Shown here: in pieces, positions 39,458 through 51,030 of the stretch
Layout: each line of letters opens with the position of its first letter
How positions within the stretch are numbered: the first letter of the stretch is position 1
Source of the DNA: Dichotomocladium elegans
Taxonomy: Eukaryota > Mucoromycota > Mucoromycetes > Mucorales > Lichtheimiaceae
Direction: 5' to 3'
Length of the DNA: 64,000 bases
Assembly: GCA_025716815.1 (NCBI GenBank)
Contig: JAIXMN010000013.1
Location: 558,001 to 622,000, forward strand
The notes under the pieces: generated by a model
Database searches by the model: none
What the model was told of the DNA's origin: nothing
Seen by the model: only the letters and a program-made list of their open reading frames with translations
Translations under genes and position numbers: made by a program

Positions 39458-39964
39458 CTACGGCAACTTTTGAAGTTGCTCTTGATGCAACCAGTACAGC
39501 TGTTGAAGGTGCTGGTGGTGGTAGGTGTGCAGCTGTTGAAGCTGCTGGCGATGCTCGAGCTGCGTCTGCTCAACGTCCTGGTGCTGGATTTCGTGCAGTT
39601 GCTCAAGCTGCACGCGTTGCTGGAATTGCAGCTGCTGTAGCTGCTGCTCTCTCTTAAATTGCTTCTGCAATTGTTTCAACGTCATCTCGCTGTGCTTACG
39701 CACACGTCCTTGTCGCTGCTGCTGGCGGCGCGAATATCCGCCTACCAGCGCCCGTTTTTGATAAGGAAAAACGCGGCGCAGAAAACGACCCGTAATGGTT
39801 CGAGCACAGTGCGGACCACGCGATCCACCTGCGCTCCGAGATGACAAGGATGCCCCAAGGCAAGGCTCCATAGAGACACTTGCCATGGAGTCATCCGAGT
39901 CATACTCAGATGCAACAGGGGATGCTGGTCGCAAAGGCATCTCCAAGCCGAGTTCCATTGCCAC
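39458..39964 (-). CDS. Gln/Leu-rich hypothetical protein
   Basis: A 168-codon frame. The first half has an acidic/Ser stretch (SEYDSDDSMASVSMEP) and a basic stretch (FLRRVFPYQKRALVGGYSRR). The second half is an amphipathic Gln/Leu/His repeat (LKQLQKQFKREQQLQQLQ; QLHTYHHQHLQQLYWLHQ) likely to form a coiled coil. The start at 39964 is not certain, since an upstream exon near 39980-40080 is possible. I recognise no family. The non-repetitive first half argues for a real gene, but the repeat composition lowers certainty. Confidence 0.4.
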   Translation of the reverse strand: MAMELGLEMPLRPASPVASEYDSDDSMASVSMEPCLGASLSSRSAGGSRGPHCARTITGRFLRRVFPYQKRALVGGYSRRQQQRQGRVRKHSEMTLKQLQKQFKREQQLQQLQFQQRVQLEQLHEIQHQDVEQTQLEHRQQLQQLHTYHHQHLQQLYWLHQEQLQKLP

Positions 39965-40564
39965 GTTTTCCTCCCGTATGTAATGGCGACGACGACGGAG
40001 AGTTGCGAGCAGAAATAGTAGGGATGCAATAAGGCATTGCCCTTAACCACCTGACGTGTGAGGATCTCCGGCGGGGGCACGGAGCAGAGGTCGCGTGGAT
40101 TACTAGCGTTGCTGGTGCTGAAGAATCAAACGTCTTGTGAAAGAAGACGAAAAGAAGAAGGAAGATGCGAAGATTAGCGCTGTTGGAATTTCCGCTATAA
40201 TTATACTGTATCTACATTTCTTTGGAGGAGGTAATGACAACATCATGTAAAGGATTATGGCGTGATTCCGCCTTATCTGAAAACTTCATCACTACAACTC
40301 CAAATAGCCAGTTTTTTTCATCGCTTCACCTCATTTTTGCCGTAAACCAGGCCTTTGTGAGTCTCCTCAAACTAGCCACGTTTGATTTGATCCACATCTC
40401 GGCAAATGGCGTAGTTTTTGCAAGGACAAGTGGGCAGTAAAGGATGACCAAAAAATTCACCCTCCAGCGACAGGCTGGAGACTGTTTCCGCAGAACTATA
40501 CACTCTTTTACAAAATCAAAGTCGCACTCTGCCAGTTCTGAAGTCGCAGGATCGCAAAAATACA

Positions 40565-41215
40565 ATTTTTTTTTTTTGTATGGGCGAAAGCCTAGTTTAT
40601 TTGCAACAGACACACGTGTTATGCAGAGGTGAGCTGGGAGTGTGACCAAGTTAAGGGGGAAAAGGAAATAAAAGGCAAATTATCTACTACTCAGTGAACT
40701 GGCTGTTCGCGAAGAGAACGGTGCCAGAGTTTGCGTGCAAAATGGGTGATTGCAGTTGATGCCATGGGTGTGGCGTCGAATATATGTGCCCAATGGGCAG
40801 TCCAGACGGCCTGGAGGATGGCGGAAATGAGACGGACCCGGCGATTGCGCTGGGCTAAAGAGTCCAAAGGAAAATCCATTGTATTGAGAGCGGTCAGCAC
40901 AGCCGCATGGTCAGGGTCGGCTAAGTATACCGGGGCCCATAGGTTCTGCCACGTTTGCCATTTGGGAGGGCACAGGAAGAGGAAATGCTCGGTGGTGTCT
41001 TGGGGGGGGTCGCAAATTTGACAAGCCGGAGAGGGCATCAGGGTCGGGTTAAAGAGATGTAGCCGTTCAGACGTCGGAAGGGTGCCATGCAGAATACGAA
41101 ACCAGATATTGCGAACGCCGGGTGAGAGTGAGAAGGACCAAAATAAGCGGCATGCAGCAGGGGTCAACGGTGAGGAAAGGGCAGAGGTTGAAGCGGCCGC
41201 TCCCACCTGTCGCAT
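40565..41215 (-). mobile_element. 5'-truncated non-LTR retrotransposon (LINE) with 3' A-run
   Basis: The frame 40691-41215 ends with the reverse-transcriptase zinc-binding region seen at the C-terminus of many LINE ORF2 proteins: FRILHGTLPTSERLHLF, then the Cys/His array CQICDPP...TTEHFLFLCP, then WQNLW. The RT and endonuclease parts are absent, and a stop lies just upstream of 41215. About 110 bp downstream of the stop (minus sense) comes a run of about 13 A (plus-strand T run near 40565-40577), as expected for target-primed insertion with 5' truncation. Confidence 0.85.
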
Positions 41216-41362
41216 AGGTGATTACGGATTGAAGGATCCATGACGCCGCGTTATAACCAGATCCATTTCACAGTCTTTTTCCCTCTATTTTTCTCCCACT
41301 GGGTTTTTATGAGGTTTTACCGACGTGAAGATGGTCTGAAAGGAACAAGGACACATAATGTA

Positions 41363-41648
41363 TGGAGGTCATCCAATGCTCGCTTACATTACTCGCATTG
41401 GTCTAGATAAAGGCTCTACACCAGGGTATGTACAATCGGGTATATCGTTGGATTTCTTTCTAGAATTTTATCCAGTAAGTATCATCCTTTTTTTAAAAGC
41501 CATGTTTAACATTTTTCTGGACAATGGTCAACATTCTGGACACGCATAACCTGTAGTTACATTGTGTCTTTACCATTGTACATACCCTGGTGTAGAGCCT
41601 TTTTCTAGACCAATGCGAGCAATGTAAGCGAGCATTGGATGACCTCCA
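41363..41648. mobile_element. MITE with about 75-bp terminal inverted repeats
   Basis: The left end reads TGGAGGTCATCCAATGCTCG and continues to about 41436. The right end, 41573-41648, is its reverse complement with about two mismatches. The 136-bp core has no ORF. The right terminus read inward is CAGTGGAGGTC, and CAGT ends suggest a Tc1/mariner-type parent. It sits against a piece of the R2 repeat (GTAGAAGCGCATTGTCATG), so it probably inserted into an R2 copy. Confidence 0.9.
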
Positions 41649-41710
41649 CTGTCTGTAGAAGCGCATTGTCATGAACAGTAGGGCTATGACATTGGTTTAC
41701 AGCGACCTGG
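41649..41710 (+). repeat. R2 repeat module, terminal piece next to the MITE
   Basis: TGTAGAAGCGCATTGTCATG followed by AACAGTAGGGCTATGAC matches the end of R2 at 23465-23500 and 55068-55105. Confidence 0.65.
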
Positions 41711-41718
41711 TCCGAAAG

Positions 41719-44375
41719 TTAAGTCGGTGCCAATTTCATCAACTGAAGTTCCATCATTGGACGGTTGATCTCTTCGTCCAACTGCGTCACATGAGCCTTG
41801 GGTTGCTCATCCTCACATTTCCACCTTCTTGACCACTTCCTTGGATTCGGCCATGCTGGCCGGATGCTCTCAATTTCTTCTGAGGCCGCAATATGTTCAC
41901 GCTTCGTCTCACTCTCCATTGCAACGATCTTTTCTTTGCAAACATCAAGTTCACGTCAAGCTCCAAGTAGACAGCAGGAGATGTCATCCGAACACGATCT
42001 TCTGTCGCATTTCTGAGTGTGTCCCTTTCGTTCACAATTTTCATATGAAAATCCTGACAAAACAACCATTCTTCCCTAGACTTACTCAGCCTCGAGTGTC
42101 TTTATTTGTCGCGTCAATGAATCCACTGTGTCATTGTACGACTATTTTTCTTTGGAAAGTTGTTCTTCCAGATGATGATTGGATCGCTTGAGCTGGTCTA
42201 GCTCGATAATTTGGCTCTTCAAATTATGACGTCGTTGCGCAGCCAGGTTTAGAAGCTCTTGATTCCTTCTCTGTAATTCATCAACATCACGGAATACGTA
42301 CTATCTTCTCGTGAGCTTCTTTTGGTGTAGCCGAAGACTGCATAGAGAGAGGCCACGTCCATCGACCTCTGGAGGCGGAGTCGCGTTCCCGTTTTGTGCA
42401 TCATGGATAAGGTATCTGAGATGATATGTAGGATTCCTAAGAGAACGGTCAAGTTCTTCGTTACGATGGATAAGAGTGGACACTGTTTCTGCAGTTTCTC
42501 GACCTATGTAGTTATCCGTTGTCAGCCATGCCGATGCAACAGCTTGCGATAATTGGTAATACCTTTTCTTCGGAATGCTGATTCACTGCGGTCAAATGGC
42601 TGACTTGCTCATGTAATGAAGCGGCTTCCATTTGAAGTTCAATATTAAAGGTGTTGCCTGCCTGCTGTTGCTCTCACAGAGAGTGAGCTTCCTTCACCAG
42701 TTCATTTTTCATGGTCTTCATATCCTTGTTTCTGAGTAAAGACTTTACTTGTTTCTTTCTTAAATAAGAGAAACAGTGATATATCTCGTCCCAGTCTTTC
42801 TCCATTGGTAGTTCAGCCTGCGTTGTGACGCATTCATCACGCATTTTTGATATTTTGAACTCGCTCGGGTCCTTGGCAATTGATTGCAGCCGGTTGAAGA
42901 CGACGTGAAGGTGACCCTGGCATTCGGTATATGTCCGCTTAAGGATATCAACCTCATCTTGCAAGCTCTTCTGAGTGGCTTGAGTAGTAACCTTCGTTTC
43001 TTCAAGTGCAGCTTTGACTTGCTCTACTTCCTCCTTAGAGCTTGCTGCGGACTTCTTATAAGATCTGACTGCGTTGTTAGAATCTGTTTTCATCCTGTTA
43101 AACTGATTGCGCAGTCTATTGCGTCCTCGCCGGGCTTCATCGCTGATATCCTGAAACTAAGACAATGATGAATTTGACACATTGATGTTCAGGGACCGAT
43201 ATTTTCATATCCGCTTGCGTGACAGGACAATCGCACATATTAAAGGTACTTCCTCTACCCAGGATCCATCACTGGTCTTGAAGAGGACAATGAAAAGAGA
43301 ATGCTCTCATCCGATACGTCCTAACAGGATTAAGCACTTACATCGCCGTTCTAATAGAATTATTATAAAAGAGAGTTATTTTATTTTCAGGAATAAACAT
43401 CAACCTCAAAGATACTTTTATAGTTGTCTTTTTTCATTCTCTCCAATCCATCCATCTCAATATCTGCACGGTTAGAGTGCTCCTGCACCTGCTGTAGTAG
43501 CTCAGTGGTTTTTGAGCGAAGGCTGTCATTTTCTCTGGCGAGGCCATCTTTTTCGCCGGTAAGCTACTATGTGTGGTCGAACTATGGTGCGGTGTAGTTT
43601 ATATAAAGTAGCGTTAAAATGAGGAGTTACGTTATTTTCTTTCGACAAAAAAATAAGATGATTTACGTGCGATTCCTCAAGCTGTCGGTATTTCTCTTGT
43701 GTATCCTGCAGGATTGTGCTTATATAGCCGTTTTCGACTTCAAGATGTCTTACTCGTTCCTCGAAGATACATGTCAAGCTCTACAAGCATACGAATGAGT
43801 CACTTTCTTCGCATGTTAACTAACCAGGTTCCCCGTTTACCTGATTCTGTATTTCTCTAATCCCTGTTCGTCGGTACTTGGGTGTTGCTTCTGTCAGCTT
43901 AGAATTTAGTTTCGGTTGTGTCTGTAAAAACCCTTGTTACGATCTACAACCTCTGAATAACCTGGTATGCTCGCTGTTCAGATAGAGGACGCTGCCTTAC
44001 ACCTTGAAGCGATTAACCTTTTTCGAATAGTCGCAACATGTGCAAGAAGGTTTTGGCTTTCCGTATGCTTGGCCTCGGAAACCTGTTCCCTGTTGCGGGG
44101 GGTAGCCTCCTCATTGGCAACAGCGGATATCGCAAGCATGAGCTCGAATCATGACGCCTCTAGATCTCTTCCTGTTCGGGCATGAATCAATGGGTGAGCA
44201 AAACATACTAAGCGTATCCATTTCTTCCGTTAGCTTTGAGTTGTTGTTTTGAATCTGCGTAAAGAGCAGATCACCGTAGGTCATTTCTGAGGACATGCCA
44301 AAAAAAAAATCGATTTATACGAGCCAATGCCAGTTAAAGACTCTTATACTTACATTTCTGCATGCGAAAGGCCTC
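41719..44375 (-). pseudogene. degraded inverted copy B of the coiled-coil gene
   Basis: A homologue of copy A read from the other strand, with blocks in the same order: MTYGDLLFTQIQNNNSKL near 44290, KLNSKLTEATPKYRR near 43900, ERVRHLEVENGYISTIL near 43760, SYKKSAASSKEEVEQVKAAL near 43060, HRNEELDRSLRNPTYHLRYL near 42470 and NERDTLRNATEDRVRMTS near 42035. Even intron positions and intron sequence correspond, for example 42500-42565 against 21373-21434. It is broken. An insertion of about 300 bp lies near 43165-43465, several exons carry stops or shifts, and homology stops after the segment matching A about 22130, so roughly the last 1 kb of A is missing. In exon 5 it keeps the frame that A has lost. 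Confidence 0.75.
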
Positions 44376-44574
44376 GATTAGCGTTGGTATGGCAGAGAAG
44401 TGGGGTATTACTGCGGGTATAGGCTAGTGAACAAAACTATATATGCGCATTTTTGCTCATTCCGGAGTGTTGAATCGGCTCATAGCAGCAGCGAACGATG
44501 TCCGCATGGTTCCGTGATTCAGAGGCCGCATATGCCAAATGATGTTGCACAAGCTTTTAAACTTCGGGCTCATT

Positions 44575-45010
44575 CATCATCCCGGAACGAGTAATTAATT
44601 TCTTTACGAGGACCGACAGGCCATGCTGAGATGAACATGGGCTGTCTTGAGTCTATGGACTATGTCACGGATGAGGAGGGACATTATCTTCAGTCGATCT
44701 GTTCCTCGCACAGAATACTTGCATAATCTATTTTGCAAGGGTTAATCTGAGCTTGTTGCCGGCCGTATCCCTACGCTAATGGCCGTAGATATTCTGATGA
44801 AAGAAGCAGGTTCTGCGATATTACACAACTTGCACTTATCAAGCCAAGGCCAGATTTTACTAGCTGATATTTGGGGAGATTTTAGGTGCAAAGCATCGAG
44901 GAATCCATGTTCGTTCAACACAGCGATGAGTTACCGTACACAAAAGATCCTGGGAGTATTTTTAAGAGATGTAGAGACAGAGACCATTCGTGTGCGTACT
45001 CTTAATGATG
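44575..45010 (+). repeat. M repeat module, copy e (longest)
   Basis: CGAGTAATTAATTTCTTTACG, TCTTGAGTCTATGGACTATG, CACAGAATACTTGCATAATC and ATATTCTGATGAAAGAAGC follow the M order. A second block, GTTCAACACAGCGATGAG to CATTCGTGTGCGTACTC, recurs in copies f and g. It points away from coiled-coil copy B, just as copy b points away from A. Confidence 0.8.
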
Positions 45011-45159
45011 AGCACAAGAACGTTATTTTAAAACGCATTGACAAGAATCCATCCAAGGAACGAGAGGAGCTGATGCAGAAATTTAAGGACTTTAGAGTAT
45101 CCCAACGACGCTCTATCCATTACAAAAACCGAGTGCAGCCTAGAGACAGAATACAGTAG
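44779..45159 (+). CDS. unrecognised ORF within and beyond M module copy e
   Basis: A 126-codon frame from ATG 44779 gives MAVDILMKEAGSAILHNL and, later, TETIRVRTLNDEHKNVILK and a Lys/Arg-rich end. Composition is balanced and the second half looks like real coding sequence. The related DNA in copies f and g keeps parts of it (for example MKTTLTAPLRKEEAEFVHAF in f). It may be the 3' part of a gene carried by the repeat family. No domain is recognised. Confidence 0.35.
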   Translation: MAVDILMKEAGSAILHNLHLSSQGQILLADIWGDFRCKASRNPCSFNTAMSYRTQKILGVFLRDVETETIRVRTLNDEHKNVILKRIDKNPSKEREELMQKFKDFRVSQRRSIHYKNRVQPRDRIQ

Positions 45160-46549
45160 TGCTGCGGGGATGAAGGGCGTCTTGATTGGGTTGCACGGAT
45201 GGGACATAATTGACATTGGTTTTGAAATTAATGCGCTTTTTTTATGAATCTGGATTCCATATCAGCATGAGGCCCAGTATGGCACAATCCGGGAAGGTAC
45301 TTTTATAGTGGTTACAACGTGAAAAAATGAGCGATAACAACTACAATCTTGGGATTAGCCTTTAGATGCTATTAGTGTAGTTTAAGACTTCCACAGCCAT
45401 CAACAAAAAAACGAGAGCGGGGCAACCCACAGTTGCAGGCAAAGTAACTGCACTGTATCTGGATACCATCTCAGTTTTCTTTAGGCTATATATATTGAAT
45501 GAAATGGTAATAGATAATGCATCTATTAATAAGGCCGAGGATCTCTCCATATACATACTGTACTAGAATCTTGAGAATACCGAATCCATCGAATCCCCCT
45601 GAAACTCAATCCTAGTGAGCGGCTTTGATCAATTGTCCAAAGCAAGTAAAACGCAATGGTTGACCTGAATCAGTAAAGTATCGAATAGTTGTGGTATTGG
45701 AAGCAAATGAACAGAAATACCCTGACGGTCGTTACACACCACGGTAACTGGGTCGATAATATAACTCTTTGACATTTGAAGTCTATTAACAAATTAATTC
45801 AAGTTGTGCGATTTTCGAAGGATTTGTCTCTCATTCTTATAGTATAGGATAAGCAGTATCATAGAATCTACAGTGTATAAGTGTCTATGTAGTTAGCTAT
45901 AGTAATAGGAAAAATTATGATACGTACTTCTGTAAGGATCATCATGGTATGCCTATTGGATCCCCGAGTACGCTTTTGGATATATGAAAATATTGAATTG
46001 ACCCTTTGCCTATGGATTAAACAAGATTCTGGATGGCTAGTAGGTGATCGCACGTATGATATGTATAGACCAGTTCATCAGCGAAACAGATGCTAGAGAG
46101 CTTTGTAATGCGGAGGAAGGGTTGTAAGATTTTTGCATAGTCTGTGGGGATTGTTCATCCAATACAGTTTCATATTCAGACGATTATCTTAGTAGACATT
46201 GCATCGAACTCAAAACCATATAAATCATGAAGTCACATAGAACTGCTCAAGACAATCCAACACCAGATATGAGTCGAATTCGTAAAGCCCTAATATAAGC
46301 AGATGATGCTTCACTATTATTGACGAGCTGATCACGAAGCTATTGCGCTGCGATGTCATCGAACGTAAAGATTCTCAGAGCAAACACGCCTTTAATTTGT
46401 AAAGGGTTATTTACTGACGGTGTATTCTGGTCAATATTACACACCCATCAGTGTTATTATGGCATGAGCGGACATCACTCTTTCTAGTACATTTGATGCA
46501 GTAGCGGAGGGAAGAGAGGATACAAGAAAAGAGTGATCTTGCTAACGCT
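45160..46549. other. AT-rich intergenic stretch
   Basis: Only frames of about 60 codons are present, with no recognisable product and no repeat that I could match elsewhere in the window. Confidence 0.5.
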
Positions 46550-49500
46550 TCAATTCTTACGTCCGGTCCCGCCAAACGATGAAAATATACTTTGCGCCTT
46601 GTAGCGGATCCCTGAACGATCTATCCAATACAGAATGAATATCAATGTGAAACCACGTACTCTTCACAGACTACATACCGGCTTTGTCGCCCATCGCTTG
46701 CGATATTGTACCGCTCGAACTAGCCGCAGGCAAATCAACTTTGAGGGTGGCTTGACTAATGTCCAGATCAGAGTGGCTCGCCGAACGCGATATCCCGCCT
46801 ACAAGCACAAAAAATGAGCAAAAAAGAAAGAAAGAAAAACTCCATGTGGATATCAAAGTTTACCTTCCACGGCACTAAATGCCACCATAGTTCCTGTCTT
46901 TCCCTTCCGATGCTTAGGTGTCCTTACTGCCTTTGACGAAAAGGCTTCTTTGATGTCCTGCTCTTGTTCGCTCCGGCGTCCGCCGATGCTCGCAGCCATT
47001 CTGTCAGAGCTTTCCTTTATCATACTTGACCGGGATGGTGTTGAAATAAAGTCACTGCCTGCGCTGCAATCACTCTTCGTACTTTGATCCGATGAAGACG
47101 AGAGCGATTTGCTGTGCTTGATAAATGACGGTGCAGGCGGGGTCAGCTCGAGCTCTTTTGTCAACTTCGAACCACGCTCCGCAATATGCGCAAGGATTCC
47201 TTCGCGAGCGCGTGCCATCGGCTGCGCAAACTTGGGTGATCGGTAGGCAGCATACTCAGCGTTGATCACTGTACAAAAAGAGTATTAATAGGCAAGGGGA
47301 TGGGGGCCATACGTGGATACTTTCAGCCATGGGGCCCTGGGAACATACATTTGGCGAGCATGAATGAGCGCAGCTCTTTCTCATCAAAGAAGATCGCGTT
47401 CTCTTGCAATGGAGGGCCGAAAAAGGGTACCTTGTCGGCGACAACCACTTCAACTCTGTTAAAAACGATAAAAGGAAGTCGGCATCTCTTCTTGGTAGGT
47501 AATATCTCCCGTGTTACTCTTTATGCTTACCTCCATCCTTTCCGTCCTTGCCATTCGTCCGGGTGTACCACAATAAATACGTGCAGGAATTGTGATTTGA
47601 TCGCTGCTGGGTTGAATGGTTGTTTACCTTCGACATAAACGACGCAAGCGATATCTATAATCAGCATACAAGCTTAGTTACTATTCTCAGGTTGGGCACG
47701 AGGTTTGTATTACCGTTGCCGATGTGACGCTTCTTTTGCACCTGTTGGTTGTCTCCAGGATGGGCAGGGATAAGTGTTGAAACATGGTATGCGATGCTGT
47801 GGTTGTTCCACTCATCAACATAGGTATATTCTCCTGAATAGCCGCCTGTCATACCAGCCGTAAGTCAAACTATACCACACGGTCATCTCGAGACTTACTC
47901 TTTGTGTCAAGGCCACCAGTCCAGCCCGTGTATCCAGATAGTTTTATTTTCCGACCAATGATGCCAAGGAAATGGTCGAACCCATTGGAGTCGCAGCCAT
48001 TCGACAACCATTCCTCTTCGCGAGTCTGGCCTCCCTTCACATACAAAATTCCGAATTTGTATTTGTCATGTACCTAGCGGTGATAATGCCACATAAGTCT
48101 AAGCGGCAGGCCCTGCTTGGCATAAACTTACCGCTTGCTCGTCAAGCATCAAAACATCACCTTGGAGCCCAGACGAGATCATGTCCACAACATTGATTTT
48201 TTTAAATTTCTCAAAGGGTATATTCAATGAAGTTTCGGCAACAGCCTTCCATGTGGAGTCAGAAATGACATTGTCCTGGACCTGCTGTTGTTGCTGCTGG
48301 TTCGGCCCTTGTTGGTATTCAGCCGGTGACGCAGATGCTCGTAGTAAGAACGAATCAGGTATAATAGTGCGGATATCAGGACCCTATGAAATGAGTGAAG
48401 GAGCGACGCAAGAAACAAAAGATGGTGTGAGTCAAGATCACGTTGGGGATAGCTGAAAAGGGACAATGCTTACTCGCTTGCCACGAATGATAAGGCGATA
48501 CTGCTTCTCAGTACCGCCGTCGTTCAAAACACGATTTTCGCAGACAGCAGTCATCAGAAACGGACCATTTTCTTCGGCATCCTGGCAAAGGAATGTCACA
48601 TAGTCCTTGTTTACAAAATATTGCCTGAACCAGTAAGCACCAGTGTCCATGTGCTCCACCTCACATTTTGAGCAGTCCTGGGGCACCGAGGTATAATCAC
48701 TATCACAGGATCCAAGGCGGTTTGTTCCTTCGATACGGTAATTCTTGCAAGGCAGCACCATAGAATGTTCATAAACCTTATAATACTGGCAAATGCTCTG
48801 GTTGATCATATGTTTGAGCGACGCAATCTGAGCAGAAGTTAGCTCAATCATTCTATGCTGCACGAAGTTGGAGCAGTTCGGTTGATCGAGCTTACAATGT
48901 TCTTTACAGAGGTCGCCATGATCATTTGACTCGGGTCGGCGGGACGAATATTTTTATCTTTTTTTGATGGCGGTTGCGCGGTTGTGTACGCTGCCATAGT
49001 CATCGAGGAACCCTGTTCAATTTGATCCTCAATTGCTCGGAAGAAAGCCACGACGGCACGCTTTGACATGGGGCCGTCTCCGGCTTCCCACTCGACCATG
49101 TCCGTCATTTTTTGAAGGTCATTAACAGTTCGGCGGAGCGCGTCTTCGGGAAACTTGCGAGGTTCGTTCTTAACTGTCTGAGAAGGCGGTGGTGGGAGGA
49201 TAGTAGTTGCTAGTAATTGGTCACAATCGTTGATCAGCTTGCTGTGTAACGTTGTCAGCGTTGCGGTGACAAGTATCTTGTTGTACAAGGCGCCAATTTT
49301 GGCATTAGCTAATTTTCGATTCTGCTGTTGCTGATCCTGTTGGATCGGGGGAATATCTGCTGTTGCGGGAAGTATAACATCTCTCAGGCCATCATAAGGG
49401 GTGTCATTAGTCTCTTTAGATGGCTCGGATGGATTTATAGGATTCACGGTAGGTGAGGGTATATGGGAATTCAAAGCTGCAGTGGATGCGAATTGCCCTC

Positions 49501-51030
49501 GGGTAAGTTGCCGCAAAGACGTCATCTTGGTTTCCTAAAAAAGGAGTTCAATATAGAGCATACCACTCACTCAACGGACATCCTCTCCCGTACTTGACAT
49601 GACTTGGCACGCTGACGGCCCCATGCACCATCTCTTCCTATTTCTGAGATAGAGTAATCGCTCTTAGCATCGGGGGATGTCTCGATGGGATCCAGATCGC
49701 AGTCGTCTACGCCAGACAGGGTACTAGAGGTGGCGGACTTTCCAAGTTCTTGCTCGAAGAAATCCATGTTCCCAATATCCACGCCGAAAAGAAGTTCGCC
49801 TACCACTTTTGGATCCCCAACAGCAGCGATTGAGCCATCAAAGTCAAGCCGATTAATGACTTCAGATGACACAGCTGGTGATGGGCCAGCGAATGTCTTT
49901 TCTTCCAACCGCGGGGGAGCGGGTGACACAAGGTGCACAGCGGATGCAGACTTAGTATTGTTCCTTGGACCTGCATGGATGTCGTACAGGCGTGGGGATG
50001 ATATCGGTGGTGGATTCGTGGTGCCGATATCGCTGTCATTCGTAGTGGAACAACCGGACTTGACATCTTCAATGGCGTCAGCAACATGAAGGCACTGTTC
50101 CTTCTGCGATTGGGAAGCAAACATGGTATAGAGACCAAGGCTGCTGGGCGCCTTACGCCGTAATCTTGATGCGATCGATTCACGGTCTCCAAACGGGGCC
50201 GAGGCAGGTGTGGAATAATGAATAGTCTGCGGGTGCTGCTGATCTGGTAATACAGCACCGCTGCTTTGCACAAGGGTCAACCGATTGTTACGCGACTTTC
50301 CCGATATTGTTTTGCTCACAAATCCCTTAACAGAACCTATCGATGATTTGATGACAGCCTGTGGGAACCGTGAAAGCTTATTAGCAGCGCTAATCACAGA
50401 ATTAGTCGAAATGTTTGATCGAATAGAGTCGTCCGATGCTTTTTTGCTGAGAAATCGATGCGAGTAATGGTCGTGGAATGTTGGAGTAGAGAAATCTGGA
50501 TTCGTCGGCGAACGTGGTGAGCCTGGTTCGTGTAAAGACTTGAATTTGAGCTGTTGCTGCTGGTCAAGACAAAATGCCGTTCCTGGCAGTGGTGAACGCT
50601 GTCGCCGTAGCCTGCTACGGGTAGTGTCCGTGCCGTCAGCTGTGTCGTTAGACGAAGTGGTGGCAATATGCGTGTATCGATCGTGTGTCTGATCCACATA
50701 TGCGCCGTTTTCCATGATGTCACGGTTGTCTGCCTGAGAATCGCTTGCGGTAGTTGTATTGGAGTGAGGTTCGATTGAGAGCATGCTCGCACTAGCTTCC
50801 AATGCGATGCTTTCTCCTGTAATCGATTGATTACATTCAGCCGCAGCGAAAGAGTCCTGAGCGGCTAACATGACATAAATGGAAGAGAGTACAGTGTAGC
50901 AGGATCAGTTGAAAAATGGAGGGGGGGAATGAGGTGAAAAGGTAATAAAAGGAAACAGTTAGTGGAGCTGCCAAAAGGCCGACTTGCCTGACAGTTCGAT
51001 CTCCGCGAAACTTTTTGCTCCTCCCCCCAT
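46550..51030 (-). CDS. large Rap-GAP-domain protein
   Basis: A GTPase-activating protein for a Rap/Ras-like or Rheb-like small GTPase. The long N-terminal half is Ser/Thr/Pro-rich and probably disordered (49567-50871). The middle contains a conserved block (MIELTSAQIASLKHMINQS; CDSDYTSVPQDCSKC). The Rap-GAP domain lies at about 47600-48160: DKYKFGILYVKGGQTREEEW, FDHFLGIIGRKIKLSGYTGW, IAYHVSTLIPAHPGD and KKRHIGNDIACVVYVEG. HIGND contains the Asn used as the catalytic Asn thumb in this family. The tail is low-complexity and ends at TGA 46550. Exon 1 (50988-51030, MGGGAKSFAEIELS) joins 50864 through a GC-AG intron; otherwise translation would start at ATG 50869-50871. The join between 49567 and 49525 is not settled: the best donor (GTGAGT) breaks the frame, while GTTGAG keeps it. 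Two separate genes remain possible. Confidence 0.82.
50865..50987 (-). other. probable GC-AG intron at the 5' end of the Rap-GAP gene
   Basis: The donor is CTGTCAG|GCAAGT and the acceptor TCATGTTAG|CCGCTC, 123 bp, phase 1. It links ATG 51030 to the long frame without interruption. Confidence 0.6.

Noticed and set aside
39412..39657. Ala-rich plus-strand frame opposite the Q/L-rich ORF
   Set aside because: Ala/Leu/Val-rich translation is the mirror of the CAG-like repeats on the other strand.
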